From Deinococcus sp. AJ005 (GTDB taxonomy: Bacteria > Deinococcota > Deinococci > Deinococcales > Deinococcaceae), in NCBI RefSeq assembly GCF_009017495.1, contig NZ_CP044990.1, forward strand, positions 2,859,001 through 2,923,000: a stretch of 64,000 nt of DNA, in the 5' to 3' direction. A program made the translations under genes and the position numbers. Each line of letters opens with the position of its first letter. Position 1 is the first letter of the stretch. Under the pieces are notes generated by a model. It was given only the letters and a program-made list of their open reading frames with translations. It had not been told where the DNA came from and searched no databases. Shown here in pieces: positions 1 through 9,400 of the stretch.

Positions 1-336
1 GACCGCATTATCGGGCTGCTGGAAGCGCAGCAGATCAATGAAATCCGGCTGGTCATCAACCGCTTGCGGCCCAAGATGGTCGCCAGCGGCAACATGCTCT
101 CAGAGGCCGATATTCTGGACATCCTGGGGGTCAAGCCGATTGGCGTGGTGCCCGAGGACGAGGGCATCATCGTGTCCACCAACATCGGCGAACCCGCCGT
201 GCTGGGCAAGACCCGCGCGGGCGAGGCGTTCATGGCCACCGCCCGCCGCCTGAAAGGTGAAGACGTGCCGTATCCCAAATTCGATGTGGAGGGCGGATTC
301 ATGGCCGCCCTGCGCCGCCTGTTCGGGGGGGCCTGA
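1..336 (+). CDS. minD: Septum site-determining protein MinD, C-terminal part (5' end outside window)
   Basis: Only the last 111 codons are present; the reading frame is open from base 1. MinD is the membrane-bound ATPase that recruits MinC and oscillates with MinE to keep the division ring at mid-cell. The visible part contains the EIRLVINRLRP and DILGVKPIGVVPED stretches typical of the ParA/MinD fold and ends in the amphipathic membrane-targeting helix (FMAALRRLFGGA). The next gene, minE, begins 1 nt after the stop, which is the normal minD-minE order. Identification is firm; the N-terminal Walker motif cannot be checked. Confidence 0.95.
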   Translation, partial: DRIIGLLEAQQINEIRLVINRLRPKMVASGNMLSEADILDILGVKPIGVVPEDEGIIVSTNIGEPAVLGKTRAGEAFMATARRLKGEDVPYPKFDVEGGFMAALRRLFGGA

Positions 337-337
337 C

Positions 338-589
338 ATGTTTTCCTGGCTCAAGCGTGGGCGCACCAAAGAAACCCTGAAAGACCGCCTGGAACTGGTG
401 CTGGCCTATGACCGCGCCCAGATTCCCCCCGGCAAGGTGGAAGCCCTGAGAAACGATCTGCTGGAAGTGGTCCGCAAGTATTTCCCCACGGGCCAGAGCA
501 GCATCGAGATCGAGCAGCGCGGCGACATGGTGGTGCTGCTGGCGAACATCCCCATCGACGAGAACGCGCAGGGCCGCACCAAGCCCTGA
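338..589 (+). CDS. minE: Cell division topological specificity factor MinE
   Basis: A protein of 83 residues that displaces MinD from the membrane and stimulates its ATPase. The N-terminal MFSWLKRGRTKETLKDRL matches the membrane-binding and anti-MinCD part, followed by the LVLAYDRAQIPPGKVEAL segment and a C-terminal dimerisation beta region (SSIEIEQRGDMVVLLANIPI). The start ATG at 338 directly follows the minD stop, so the two are translationally coupled. A strong terminator follows at 613. Length is usual for the family. Confidence 0.95.
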   Translation: MFSWLKRGRTKETLKDRLELVLAYDRAQIPPGKVEALRNDLLEVVRKYFPTGQSSIEIEQRGDMVVLLANIPIDENAQGRTKP

Positions 590-612
590 AGACCCTGAGT
601 CTTATTCAACCT

Positions 613-650
613 GCGCCGCCGGACCTCATCAGTCCGGCGGCGCTTTATTT
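613..650 (+). terminator. Rho-independent terminator after minDE
   Basis: A perfect 12-bp stem (613-624 with 632-643) with a 7-nt loop (625-631) is followed by TTTATTT. It lies 24 nt after the minE stop and closes the min operon. Confidence 0.9.
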
Positions 651-740
651 GTTCAGCGGACCCCGACCCCAGAACGCGCCCAGGCCAATGCCAAACACCA
701 GCCCGGACATCCAGGCTTCCCTGCTGTTTCTAAACTTCAT
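645..740 (-). CDS. Possible small membrane protein, 31 residues
   Basis: A short reading frame on the minus strand encodes a 31-residue peptide with a basic N-terminus (MKFRNSREAW) and one glycine-zipper-like hydrophobic segment (SGLVFGIGLGAFWG). A GGAG-like sequence stands just before the ATG, closer than is ideal. The stop codon lies inside the T-tract of the minE terminator. The peptide looks like a real membrane helix, but coding cannot be proved from the sequence alone; it may be chance. Confidence 0.3.
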   Translation of the reverse strand: MKFRNSREAWMSGLVFGIGLGAFWGRGPLNK

Positions 741-797
741 GGCTCCACCATGCCTATTCCCCACCGGGGAATCCCACCCTGGAACCCGTCTGTGCCG

Positions 798-812
798 TAG
801 CCTGTAGGGGTG
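798..812 (+). promoter_or_regulatory. Leaderless -10 box of rodA
   Basis: TAGCCT at 798-803 is followed by 6 nt and the GTG start at 810, the spacing expected of a leaderless transcript. No convincing -35 box is seen. A perfect 7-bp hairpin (ATTCCCC/GGGGAAT) lies just upstream near 754-770. Confidence 0.5.
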
Positions 813-1889
813 AGGGAAGCCTTTAAATACGATCTGCGTTTTCCACTGATCATCGCGGCTCTGCTGGTGGTGGGCCTGATGACGGTCAGCACCGCCGCGC
901 TGTCGCCACGCGCCGCACCAGGGATTTTTACCAAGCAGCTCGTCGGGGTGGCACTGGCCGCCGTGCCGCTGGCGCTGCTGTGGTGGGCGGGCAGAGACCG
1001 CATCTATGCCTTTGCGCCGTGGGTTTATGGCTCGGCACTTGCTTTGCAGGCCAGCACATTTGTCATTGGCCGCGAGGTCAATGGCCAGCGCAACTGGATC
1101 GAGATCGGCCCGGTTCAGTTCCAGCCACTCGAAATCCTGAAGTTCGCCCTGATCCTGATGCTGGCAGTGGCGTTGCGCGCCGGGTACAAGGGGATGAGGA
1201 CTTACCTGTGGGCCTTTGCCGTCTTCCTGCCTGCCGTGGGGCTGGTGGTCCTGCAAGACTTCGGCGGGGCGCTGGTCCTGAGCGTCATCTTCGGGGTAAT
1301 CCTGCTGGCCGCACGCATTCCGTGGTGGCACGCGCTGCTGGCCGTGCTGCTGGTGGGCGCTGCCGTTCCCACCGTGCTGTACCCGCACCTGGAGCCGTAC
1401 CAGCAAAAGCGGCTGACCATCTTTCTGGACCCCTATCAGGACCCACGCGGGGCGGGGTATCAGGTGATTCAAAGCACGATTGCCGTGGGTTCGGGCGGCG
1501 TGCAGGGCAAGGGTTACAAGCAGGGCAGCCAGTCACACAACGGCTTCCTGCCGGAAGCGCACACAGATTTTGCCTTCAGCACCTGGGCCGAGGAACAGGG
1601 GCTGGTGGGCGGACTGGCGGTGCTGGCGATGTACGGCCTGCTGTTCTGGGGTCTGGCGGGCATGGCGGCGGGTTCTCCTCGCTTGCAGGACCAGATTCTG
1701 TTCGCGGGTGTGCTGGGACAGGTGGGGTTTCAGGCGCTGGAGAACATCGGCGCGGCGCTGGGCGTGTTGCCGCTGACCGGGATCACACTGCCGCTGATCA
1801 GCTACGGCCTGAGCAGTCTGGTCAGCACGCTGGCAACGCTGGGGCTGGCCTACGTGGTCTACCGGGACCGCTTCGAGGGATCGATCTGA
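810..1889 (+). CDS. rodA: Rod shape-determining SEDS glycosyltransferase RodA
   Basis: The 359-residue protein is a polytopic membrane protein of the SEDS (RodA/FtsW/SpoVE) family, which polymerises lipid II into peptidoglycan during elongation. Diagnostic segments are the NGQRNWIEIGP loop near the first third, the FLDPYQDPRGAGYQVIQS loop, the SHNGFLPEAHTDFAFS motif and the C-terminal GVLPLTGITLPLISYG motif. About ten membrane segments are apparent. Length fits RodA better than FtsW. The GTG start is chosen because it is 6 nt after a -10 box; no Shine-Dalgarno is present. Confidence 0.9.
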   Translation: MREAFKYDLRFPLIIAALLVVGLMTVSTAALSPRAAPGIFTKQLVGVALAAVPLALLWWAGRDRIYAFAPWVYGSALALQASTFVIGREVNGQRNWIEIGPVQFQPLEILKFALILMLAVALRAGYKGMRTYLWAFAVFLPAVGLVVLQDFGGALVLSVIFGVILLAARIPWWHALLAVLLVGAAVPTVLYPHLEPYQQKRLTIFLDPYQDPRGAGYQVIQSTIAVGSGGVQGKGYKQGSQSHNGFLPEAHTDFAFSTWAEEQGLVGGLAVLAMYGLLFWGLAGMAAGSPRLQDQILFAGVLGQVGFQALENIGAALGVLPLTGITLPLISYGLSSLVSTLATLGLAYVVYRDRFEGSI

Positions 1890-1920
1890 ACGTGAAGCGT
1901 CAGAGGCGGGGTGGGGGAGC

Positions 1921-3159
1921 GTGACCATCGCCGCGCCCCCACCCCTGGCCCCCGTCCAGCCCCCACCATTCCGCCTGTCCGGGGCGCAACTGGGCCTGAT
2001 CGCCTCCAACTTTTTAATGTGGGGTGGGTTCTTCGCCGTGATTCCCCTCATCACGGTTCATTTCGCCGGGTCCGTGGAATCGGGCGGGCTGGGCTGGGCG
2101 GCGGCCAGCGTGGGGCTGGTGCTGGGCCTGCGGCAACTGACGCAACAGGGCCTGACCGTACTGGGCGGGGCGTGGGCAGACCGGGTGGGTCCCAAACCAC
2201 TGATTCTGGCCGGATGCGTGCTGCGCTCGCTGGGCTTCGCGTGGATGGCCTTCAGCGGCACGCTGCCGGTCCTGCTGGCCTCGGCACTCCTGGCGGGGAT
2301 CGGGGGCGGGTTGTTCGACGCGCCCAAGAACGCCGCCATTACCGCCGTGACCCAGCCGGAACACCGCACGCAGATGTTCAGTCTGGCGAGTATCTCGGGC
2401 AATCTGGGCATGGTGACAGGGCCGATGATCGGGGCGGCGCTGCTGGGGCTGGGGTTTCAGGTGGCGGCGCTGGCCTCGGCGTGCGTGTACCTGCTGGCCG
2501 CCGCCGTGATGGGCCTGACCCTGCCGCATGTGCGCCCGCCGAAACGTCCACCCGGAAGTGGGATGGCTGGCCTGCGCGCCGCCGCCAACAACGCACCGTT
2601 TCGCCGCTTTACCCTCGTGCTGATCGGCTACTTTCTACTGAGTACACAGATCAACGTGGCGGTGACCCTCAAGGCGATTGCGCTGGCGGGGCCGCAGGCC
2701 ACCGGGCCGCTCTACGTGGTATCGGCGGGGCTGGCAGTGGCGCTGCAATACCCGCTATTGCGGCTGGCCGAGCGCTACCTGCGTGTCCGCACGGTGCTGA
2801 CGCTGGCGGTGGGCGCGGTGGGCGTGGCGCTGGGACTGATGGCGCTGGCCGACAGTTTCGGGGCGCTGCTGCTGTGCGTGGGGCTGTACAGCCTGGGCAC
2901 CATGCTGGTCTACCCCACGCAGCAGACCCTGACTGCCCGCTTTGCCCCTGCCGGGCAGGTGGGCAGTTACTTCGGCTTCAGCGCCATCAGTCTGGGCGTG
3001 GGCGGGGCGCTGGGCAGCGTGCTGGGCGGCTGGCTGGTAGACACGGGCGCGAGCATAGGCATGCCTGCCCTGCCCTGGATTCTCCTGGCCGCCACCGGAC
3101 TGGTCACCGCCTGGGGCCTGCGCTGGGCACTGCGCGATCTGGCCCCGGCTCCGCGCTAA
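1921..3159 (+). CDS. MFS transporter, drug-efflux type
   Basis: A 412-residue, twelve-helix major facilitator protein. After a Pro-rich N-terminus (residues 1-20) comes the first helix pair and the loop GGAWADRVGPKPLIL, a good MFS motif A between helices 2 and 3. The pattern GMVTGPMIGAALLG in helix 5 resembles the antiporter motif C of drug:H+ exporters. Substrate cannot be inferred. The GTG start lies 31 nt after the rodA stop, so co-transcription with rodA is likely. A bidirectional hairpin follows the stop. Confidence 0.85.
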   Translation: MTIAAPPPLAPVQPPPFRLSGAQLGLIASNFLMWGGFFAVIPLITVHFAGSVESGGLGWAAASVGLVLGLRQLTQQGLTVLGGAWADRVGPKPLILAGCVLRSLGFAWMAFSGTLPVLLASALLAGIGGGLFDAPKNAAITAVTQPEHRTQMFSLASISGNLGMVTGPMIGAALLGLGFQVAALASACVYLLAAAVMGLTLPHVRPPKRPPGSGMAGLRAAANNAPFRRFTLVLIGYFLLSTQINVAVTLKAIALAGPQATGPLYVVSAGLAVALQYPLLRLAERYLRVRTVLTLAVGAVGVALGLMALADSFGALLLCVGLYSLGTMLVYPTQQTLTARFAPAGQVGSYFGFSAISLGVGGALGSVLGGWLVDTGASIGMPALPWILLAATGLVTAWGLRWALRDLAPAPR

Positions 3160-3192
3160 AGCACCTGGCAGTTCCGTACCACATAGAGAAAC

Positions 3193-3240
3193 CGCCTGAC
3201 GCCCTCAATTTTGGGGCGATCAGACGGTCGATTTATCAGA
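3193..3240. terminator. Bidirectional terminator between MFS gene and transaldolase gene
   Basis: An imperfect stem (CGCCTGACGCCC at 3193-3204 against 3213-3226, one bulge) has an AT-rich loop TCAATTTT. It sits between two convergent genes and is followed by T-rich bases on the plus strand. Confidence 0.55.
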
Positions 3241-3243
3241 CGC

Positions 3244-4209
3244 TCAGTTCTGCTTGACTTCCACCAGCAGTTTGCCCAGTTTCTCGGTGTCGGCGGCAAA
3301 GCCCCGGATACCCTCATACAGCTTCTCGCCCGCCATCGCATTGCTGGCGAGGCTGTAGCGGAACTGCGCCTCGGTGATCATGGCCTCGGTCTCGTGGCCC
3401 ATCTTCTCGTCCAGCCGGACTTCCAGCTTGCCGGTGTCGGCGGCCAGTTCGCCCAGCAATTGCGGGCTGATGGTCAGGCGGTCACACCCGGCTAGAGCTT
3501 CGACCTGCGCGGCGCTGCGGAACGACGCGCCCATGATGATCGTTTCGTAGCCGTGCGACTTGAAGTGGTGGAAGATCTCGCGCACCGACAGCACACCGGG
3601 GTCTTCATCCACCGCGTAATCCTGGGTGCCGGTGGACTTCTTGTACCAGTCGGTGATGCGGCCCACGAAGGGCGAGATCAGGTACGCCCCGGCCTGGGCA
3701 CTGGCAATCGCCTGCTCCAGATTGAACAGCAGGGTCATGTTGCAGCGGATGCCTTCTTTTTGCAGGATGCGCGCCGCCTCAATGCCTTCCCAGGTGGAGG
3801 CCAGCTTGATCAGAATGCGGTCCTTGCCCACGCCATTTTCTTCGTACAGGGCGATCAGACGACGGGCGCGGGCCAGCATGGCGTCCGTGTCGAAGGACAG
3901 GCGGGCGTCCACTTCCGTCGAGACATTGCCGGGGACGATTTTCGTCAGCTCGGTGCCGACACGGACAGTCAGCTTGTCGATCACGTCGTCCACGCTCTCG
4001 CCAGACTTCAGCCAGCCGCGCGCCTCGTCCATCAGGCCCTGATAGCCCTCCATCTGCGAGGCTTTGAGGATCAGCGACGGGTTGGTGGTGCAGTCCTGCG
4101 GCTGGTATTTCTTGATGGCCTCGATGTCGCCGGTATCGGCAACAACGACGGTGACGGCTTTCAGTTGTTCGAGTTTGTCGGTAGCAACTGCGGTTTGGCT
4201 GGGATTCAT
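3244..4209 (-). CDS. tal: Transaldolase, TalB type
   Basis: A 321-residue transaldolase, transferring a three-carbon unit between sugar phosphates in the non-oxidative pentose phosphate pathway. Visible are the ADTGDIEAIKKYQPQDCTTN substrate region, the Schiff-base lysine in ILIKLAST (Lys135), and the C-terminal DRLTISPQLL motif. The length fits the classic 310-325-residue subfamily rather than the short 220-residue one. The start at 4209 is preceded by a strong AGGAGG ribosome-binding site; a longer in-frame extension upstream has no homology look. The SLC13-type gene lies upstream on the same strand with 158 bp between them. Confidence 0.93.
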   Translation of the reverse strand: MNPSQTAVATDKLEQLKAVTVVVADTGDIEAIKKYQPQDCTTNPSLILKASQMEGYQGLMDEARGWLKSGESVDDVIDKLTVRVGTELTKIVPGNVSTEVDARLSFDTDAMLARARRLIALYEENGVGKDRILIKLASTWEGIEAARILQKEGIRCNMTLLFNLEQAIASAQAGAYLISPFVGRITDWYKKSTGTQDYAVDEDPGVLSVREIFHHFKSHGYETIIMGASFRSAAQVEALAGCDRLTISPQLLGELAADTGKLEVRLDEKMGHETEAMITEAQFRYSLASNAMAGEKLYEGIRGFAADTEKLGKLLVEVKQN

Positions 4210-4367
4210 GGTGAAGCCTCCTGTGTCTGGGTGGGCGAATCGGGTTAGGCCCGACACACGCTTTGGCACGCGCGCTGTCAGGTCAGCACCCTTCAATATG
4301 GAACCTTGCTCTGCCGACAGTATGAATCAGAAAAGAGATCAGCCTTCATTCACGGCCTTTTCATGAC

Positions 4368-6149
4368 CTACGACAGCCCCCACACCAGCGCGATCATCGG
4401 TGCGCCCACCGCCACCACGATGATTTCCATCGGCAGGCCCACCTTCCAGTAGTCGCTGAACTTGTAACCCCCCGGCCCCATGACCAGCGTGTTGCTCTGA
4501 TGCCCGATGGGGGTTAAAAAAGCGCTGCTGGCCGCCACCGCCACGGCGATCAGGAAAGCATCCGGATTGGCGTCCAGCCCCTGCGCGATCTTGATGGCAA
4601 TCGGCGCGGTGATCAGTGCGGCGGCGGCGTTGTTGATGATGTCCGACAGGTTCATGGTCAGGATCATGACCACCACCAGCACGGCCATCACAGGCCAGCC
4701 GTCCGTGAGGCCAAGGATGGTTTCTGCGATCAGGTTCGCGCCCCCGGTGCTGGACAGGGCCGCACCCACCGGAATCAGCGTGGCCAGCAGCACCAGAATG
4801 GGCCACTCGATGCTCTCGTACACGTCGCGCAGGTTGATCAGACGGAGCAGCAGCATCAGCGTGGCGGCGGCGGTAAACGACACGGCCACCGGCAGCAGGT
4901 TCACGGTGGCGGCCAGGATGGCGACCAGGAAAATACCGCCGGTCAACAGCATCTTGCGGGTCTGCCCGGCGGGGACCATGTCCAGCGCCCGCTCGCGCAG
5001 GGGCAGGCAGCCCAGGGTGCTGAGCGCCTCGTCGATAGAGGGGCGCGGCCCATGCACCAGCAGCACGTCCCCGGCCTTGAACTTGGCATTCACCAGCCGC
5101 TCGCGCAGGCGCTGGCCTTGGCGCGACACCGCGATCAGGTTGATATTGAACCGCTGGCGCAGACGCAGGCTCACGGCACTCTGGCCCACGATGGGCGACA
5201 GCGCCGTGACCACCACCTCGGCCAGCGTGACGTCATCGGACGCCAGTTGCTCGGGGGTGATCTTCTCGTTGCCCACCAGGGTTAACTGACCGTCTTCCAC
5301 CAGTTCGGTCAGCTTGGCGGCGGTGGCCTCCACGATCAATACGTCGCCCGCCTGAAGCACCGTGAACGCCGTGGGAAAGGGGCGCTGCGATTCGCCGCGC
5401 ACGAGGGAGACCACCTGCACGCCCTCCACCTTGCCCAGATCCATCACGCGCTGCCCGGCCAGGGGGCTGCTTTCCGGCAATCTCACTTCCGTCATATAGT
5501 CGGCCATGCGGTATAGATCCGCGCGGTTCTCGCCCGACACCCGCTGAGGCAGCAGCCGCCAGCCTAAAAAGGCCAGATACAGCACGCCCGCCGCCGCCAC
5601 CGCAACGCCCACCGGGGTAAAGCTGAACATGTTGTACGCCTCGCCCAGCAGGTCGCGGCGCAGGTTGGAGATGATCAGGTTGGGCGGCGTGCCGATCAAT
5701 GTGGTCATGCCGCCCAGCAGCGAGGCGAAGGCCAGCGGCATCAGCAGCGTGCTGGCGGAGCGACCCGCACGGTTGGCCAGCGTGATCGCCACCGGCAGCA
5801 TGATCGCCAGCGCGCCCACGTTGTTCATGATCGAGCTGAGCAGCGCCACCACGGCGCACATCGCCAGCACCTGCACACTCATGTTGTTGCCCACCCGCCC
5901 CAGCCCGCGCACCAGTACATTGACCAGCCCGGTCTTTTGCAGCGCCTGACTGATCACCAGCACGGCGGCCACCGTGATCACGGCGGGTTCGGAAAAGCCC
6001 TTGAAGGCGTCGTTGCCCTTGACCACGCCGGTCAATGTCAGTGTCAGCAGCGCCAACATGCCCACCACGTCGTAACGCCATTTGCCCCACACGAACAGCA
6101 CCAGCGCGCCGAAGAGGGTGGCGAAGACCAGCAGTTGAGGGGTGGTCAT
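4368..6149 (-). CDS. SLC13/DASS-type transporter with two TrkA-C (RCK_C) domains
   Basis: The 593-residue protein has the two-half membrane layout of the divalent anion:Na+ symporter family. The first half holds SSIMNNVGALAIMLPV and GGMTTLIGTPPNLII (about residues 105-160); the second half holds the matching SDIINNAAAALITAP and SAFLTPIGHQSNTLV. Between them (about 215-390) lie two cytosolic regulatory TrkA-C domains ending in GDVLIVEA and GDVLLVHGP. Substrates of this subgroup include sulfate and dicarboxylates; which one applies here is not visible. The ATG at 6149 is preferred because the 60 upstream codons are low-complexity Pro/Ser-rich sequence overlapping intergenic DNA. Confidence 0.85.
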   Translation of the reverse strand: MTTPQLLVFATLFGALVLFVWGKWRYDVVGMLALLTLTLTGVVKGNDAFKGFSEPAVITVAAVLVISQALQKTGLVNVLVRGLGRVGNNMSVQVLAMCAVVALLSSIMNNVGALAIMLPVAITLANRAGRSASTLLMPLAFASLLGGMTTLIGTPPNLIISNLRRDLLGEAYNMFSFTPVGVAVAAAGVLYLAFLGWRLLPQRVSGENRADLYRMADYMTEVRLPESSPLAGQRVMDLGKVEGVQVVSLVRGESQRPFPTAFTVLQAGDVLIVEATAAKLTELVEDGQLTLVGNEKITPEQLASDDVTLAEVVVTALSPIVGQSAVSLRLRQRFNINLIAVSRQGQRLRERLVNAKFKAGDVLLVHGPRPSIDEALSTLGCLPLRERALDMVPAGQTRKMLLTGGIFLVAILAATVNLLPVAVSFTAAATLMLLLRLINLRDVYESIEWPILVLLATLIPVGAALSSTGGANLIAETILGLTDGWPVMAVLVVVMILTMNLSDIINNAAAALITAPIAIKIAQGLDANPDAFLIAVAVAASSAFLTPIGHQSNTLVMGPGGYKFSDYWKVGLPMEIIVVAVGAPMIALVWGLS

Positions 6150-6305
6150 GGACGCAACCGGGGAGGACTTCGGAAGCTGGAGACTCGGTGGGATGGCGTG
6201 GGCATAGGCTGCGCGCATTCTAGGGGTGGGGTTGGGGGACGGCACGCTTGGGTGGGGTTTAGAGAGGCAGTGGGGCTGGTTTTGTGGTGTGGCCGTCTGC
6301 GGTTT

Positions 6306-6428
6306 AACCCCTCCGCCCCTCCGGGGCACCTCCCCTCAAGGGGAGGCAAGAGTTTCGGAATTGCTCGGCCAGCAGCGCACTCTTGGCTCCCCTCAAGGGG
6401 AGCTGGCTGCGAAGCAGACTGAGGGGTT
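6306..6428 (+). repeat. REP-like palindromic repeat, copy A
   Basis: The unit begins AACCCCTC and ends GAGGGGTT, giving complementary ends. Inside are a CTCCCCTCAAGGGGAG palindrome and a paired segment GCAAGAGT/ACTCTTGGC. A second copy in the same orientation lies at 9563-9688, on the other side of the type ISP gene. The inner stem differs between copies but stays complementary (see findings). Confidence 0.8.
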
Positions 6429-6460
6429 TCTTTTTCGCTCGCCCGCTAAACTACTTTCCA

Positions 6461-9400
6461 ATGTCCTTACCCCTGGTCAAGTCCTTTCAAAAGCGGCTGG
6501 AAGACATCGTGACCCACGGCGGCACGCGCAACGAGAGCAGCGTGCGCGCGGCCTTTCAGACCCTGCTGAGCGGGTGGGCCGAGGGTCAGGGCGATCTGCG
6601 CCTGATTCCCGAAGCGGGGTATTCGCCACCGGGCCAGAAGAATGTCCTGCGCCCAGACGGCACCCTCAAGGACGCCTTGCAACAGGCGCACGGCTACTGG
6701 GAGAGCAAAGACGAAGCCGACAATCTGGACGACGAAATCCAGAAGAAGTTTGCCCTGGGCTATCCGCGCGACAACATCATTTTTGAGGACAGCCAGACCG
6801 CTGTACTCATCCAGCACGGCGAGGAAGTCATGCGCGCGGACATGGCCGACGCCGACGCGCTGAACACGCTGCTGGGGCTGTTCTTTGCCTTCGAGCCGCC
6901 GGAAGTGACCGAGTTCCGCAAGGCCATCGAAAGTTTTCGGGCAGAGTTGCCGGGGCTGCTGGACGTGCTGCGGGGGGCGATTGCCGACGCCGAGGTCGAA
7001 GACGATTACCGCCAGCGCCGCGACGAGTTCATAGAGACCGCGCGCAAGGCCATGAATCCGGCCTTCAATGCCCGCGACGCCGGGGAAATGCTGATCCAGC
7101 ACATCCTGACGGGCGAGATTTTTCAGGGCGTGTTCGACAACGCGCAGTATCTGGAGGAAAACAACATCGCGCAGCAGTTGCAGAAGCTGGCCGAGACCTT
7201 TTACAAGGGGAAAATCCGGCGCGACGTGGACGGGCGCACCAAACGCTATTACGGCGCGATTAAAGCCGCTGCCAGCAAGATTGCCGATCACCACGAGAAG
7301 CAAAAGTTTCTGAAGGTGCTGTACGAGACCTTTTACCGCGCCTACAACCCCGCCGGGGCCGACAAGCTGGGCATCTTCTACACCCCTGGCGAGATCGTGC
7401 GTTTCATGATCGAGGCCACCGATACGCTGCTGAACCGGCATTTTGGGACCGGGCTGGCCGACAGGGGCGTGGAGATTCTGGACCCCGCCACCGGAACGGG
7501 CACGTTTATTACCGAGCTGATCGACTACCTGCCGCGCAACAAACTGGCGTACAAGTACGAGCATGAGCTGCACTGCAACGAGCTGGCGCTGCTGCCGTAC
7601 TACATCGCCAATCTGAATATCGAGGCCACCTACGAGCAGAAGATGGGCCACTACGCCGAGTTTAAAAACATCGTGCTGGTGGACACGCTGGACAATACGG
7701 GCTTTGGGATTCAGGGCGAGTACAACGCGCTGTTCCAGAGCGTGAGCGCCGAGAACCTGGAGCGGGTGCAGCGGCAGAACGCCCGCCCGGTGCGCGTGAT
7801 TATCGGCAACCCGCCGTACCGCGCCAATCAGGCCAACGAGAACGACAACAACAAGAACCGCGAGTATCCCAAGATCGACAAGCGCATCAAGGACACGTAC
7901 ATCGCCCACAGCCGCGCGCAGAAAACCAAGCTGTACGACATGTACGCCCGCTTTTTGCGCTGGGCCACGGACAGGTTGAAACAGGACGGCATCGTGGCCT
8001 TCGTCTCGAATAGTTCATTTGTGGACGCCAAAACGTTTGACGGCTTCCGGGAAGTCGTGGCCGAGGAATTTACCGATATTTACGTCATCAACATGCGCGG
8101 CAACGCCAACACCAGCGGCGAACGGCGCAAACGCGAGGGCGGCAACGTGTTCAATGATCAGATCAAGGTGGGCGTGGCCGTCTACTTTCTGGTCAAGACC
8201 AAGCCGGGCAGCAAGAAAAAGCCGCGCCCCTGCGAGATTCATTACCACGAGGTTCCCGATTTCTGGGACGCCGAACAGAAAAAAGCCTTCCTGCGTGACA
8301 ACAAATTCTGGGACATCGATTTCGAGCGAATCCGCCCCGACGACAAGCACAACTGGGTCAATCTGGCCGAGCATGATTGGGAGGCGTTTTTACCCGTCGC
8401 GGACAAGGAAACGAAAGCCGCCAAGAGTCTGGGGCAGGAGCGGGCGATTTTCAAGGAGTACGCGCCCGGCATCGTTTCGGCCCGTGATGAATGGGTCACT
8501 TCTCTGGACGCCAAACACCTTGAAGCCAAGATGAAAGCGTTCATTCCCGAATATGAACTGGGCTATGCGGGCCAGGAATCCGAGGCGCTGAAGGTCAAGT
8601 GGTCACGCAACCTGAAATCTCGATTCGACAAGAAAGTGCGCGAGAAATTCTCGAAAAAGCACGTCAGAAAATATGCCTACCGGCCCTATTGCGTACATTA
8701 TTTTTACAACTCCAGCGTCTATCTGGACGAGGACGGTAGCACCGCTGAATTTTTTCCAGAAGGCTTGCCGAATCTGTCTATATCCTGGAATTTCGGCGGC
8801 AATCAGAGCGAGTCTCTGGCAACAGACAAACCCTCAGATTTCCATTTCACGGGCGACTCTCAATGCCTGCCCCTCTACCGCTACAAAGGTAGCGAGCGCA
8901 TCGACAACATCACCGACTTTGCTCTCAAGGCGTTCCGCACCCACTACAAAAACCCCAAAATCTCGCGCGAGGACATCTTCCACTACGTTTACGCCGTGCT
9001 GCACCACCCGGCGTACCGCGAGAAATACGCGCTGAATCTGCGGCAGGAATTCCCGCGTGTTCCCTTTTACCCGGCCTTTGCACAGTGGGCGGCGTGGGGC
9101 GCGGAACTGCTGGCCCTGCATGTGGGCTTTGAAACGGTGGCCCCTTACCCCCTGAAGCGCGAGGAACACCCGCCCAAAAACAGCACGCCCGAAGCCCTGG
9201 CGCTGGCCCGCAAGGCGAAGCTGAGGCCCGTGCGGGACGCGGCCAAGGACTATACCGGGGCGATTGAACTGGACGGCCTGACCACGTTGCGTGGTGTACC
9301 CCCGGAAGCCTGGGTCTACCGCCTGGGCAACCGCAGCGCGCTGGAATGGGTGCTGGAACGCCACAAGGAAAGTACGCCCAAAGACCCCACCATCCGCGAG

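Noticed and set aside
645..1472. A 275-codon minus-strand frame across rodA
   Set aside because: It is the GC-driven shadow of rodA; only its last 31 codons, outside rodA, could be a small gene.
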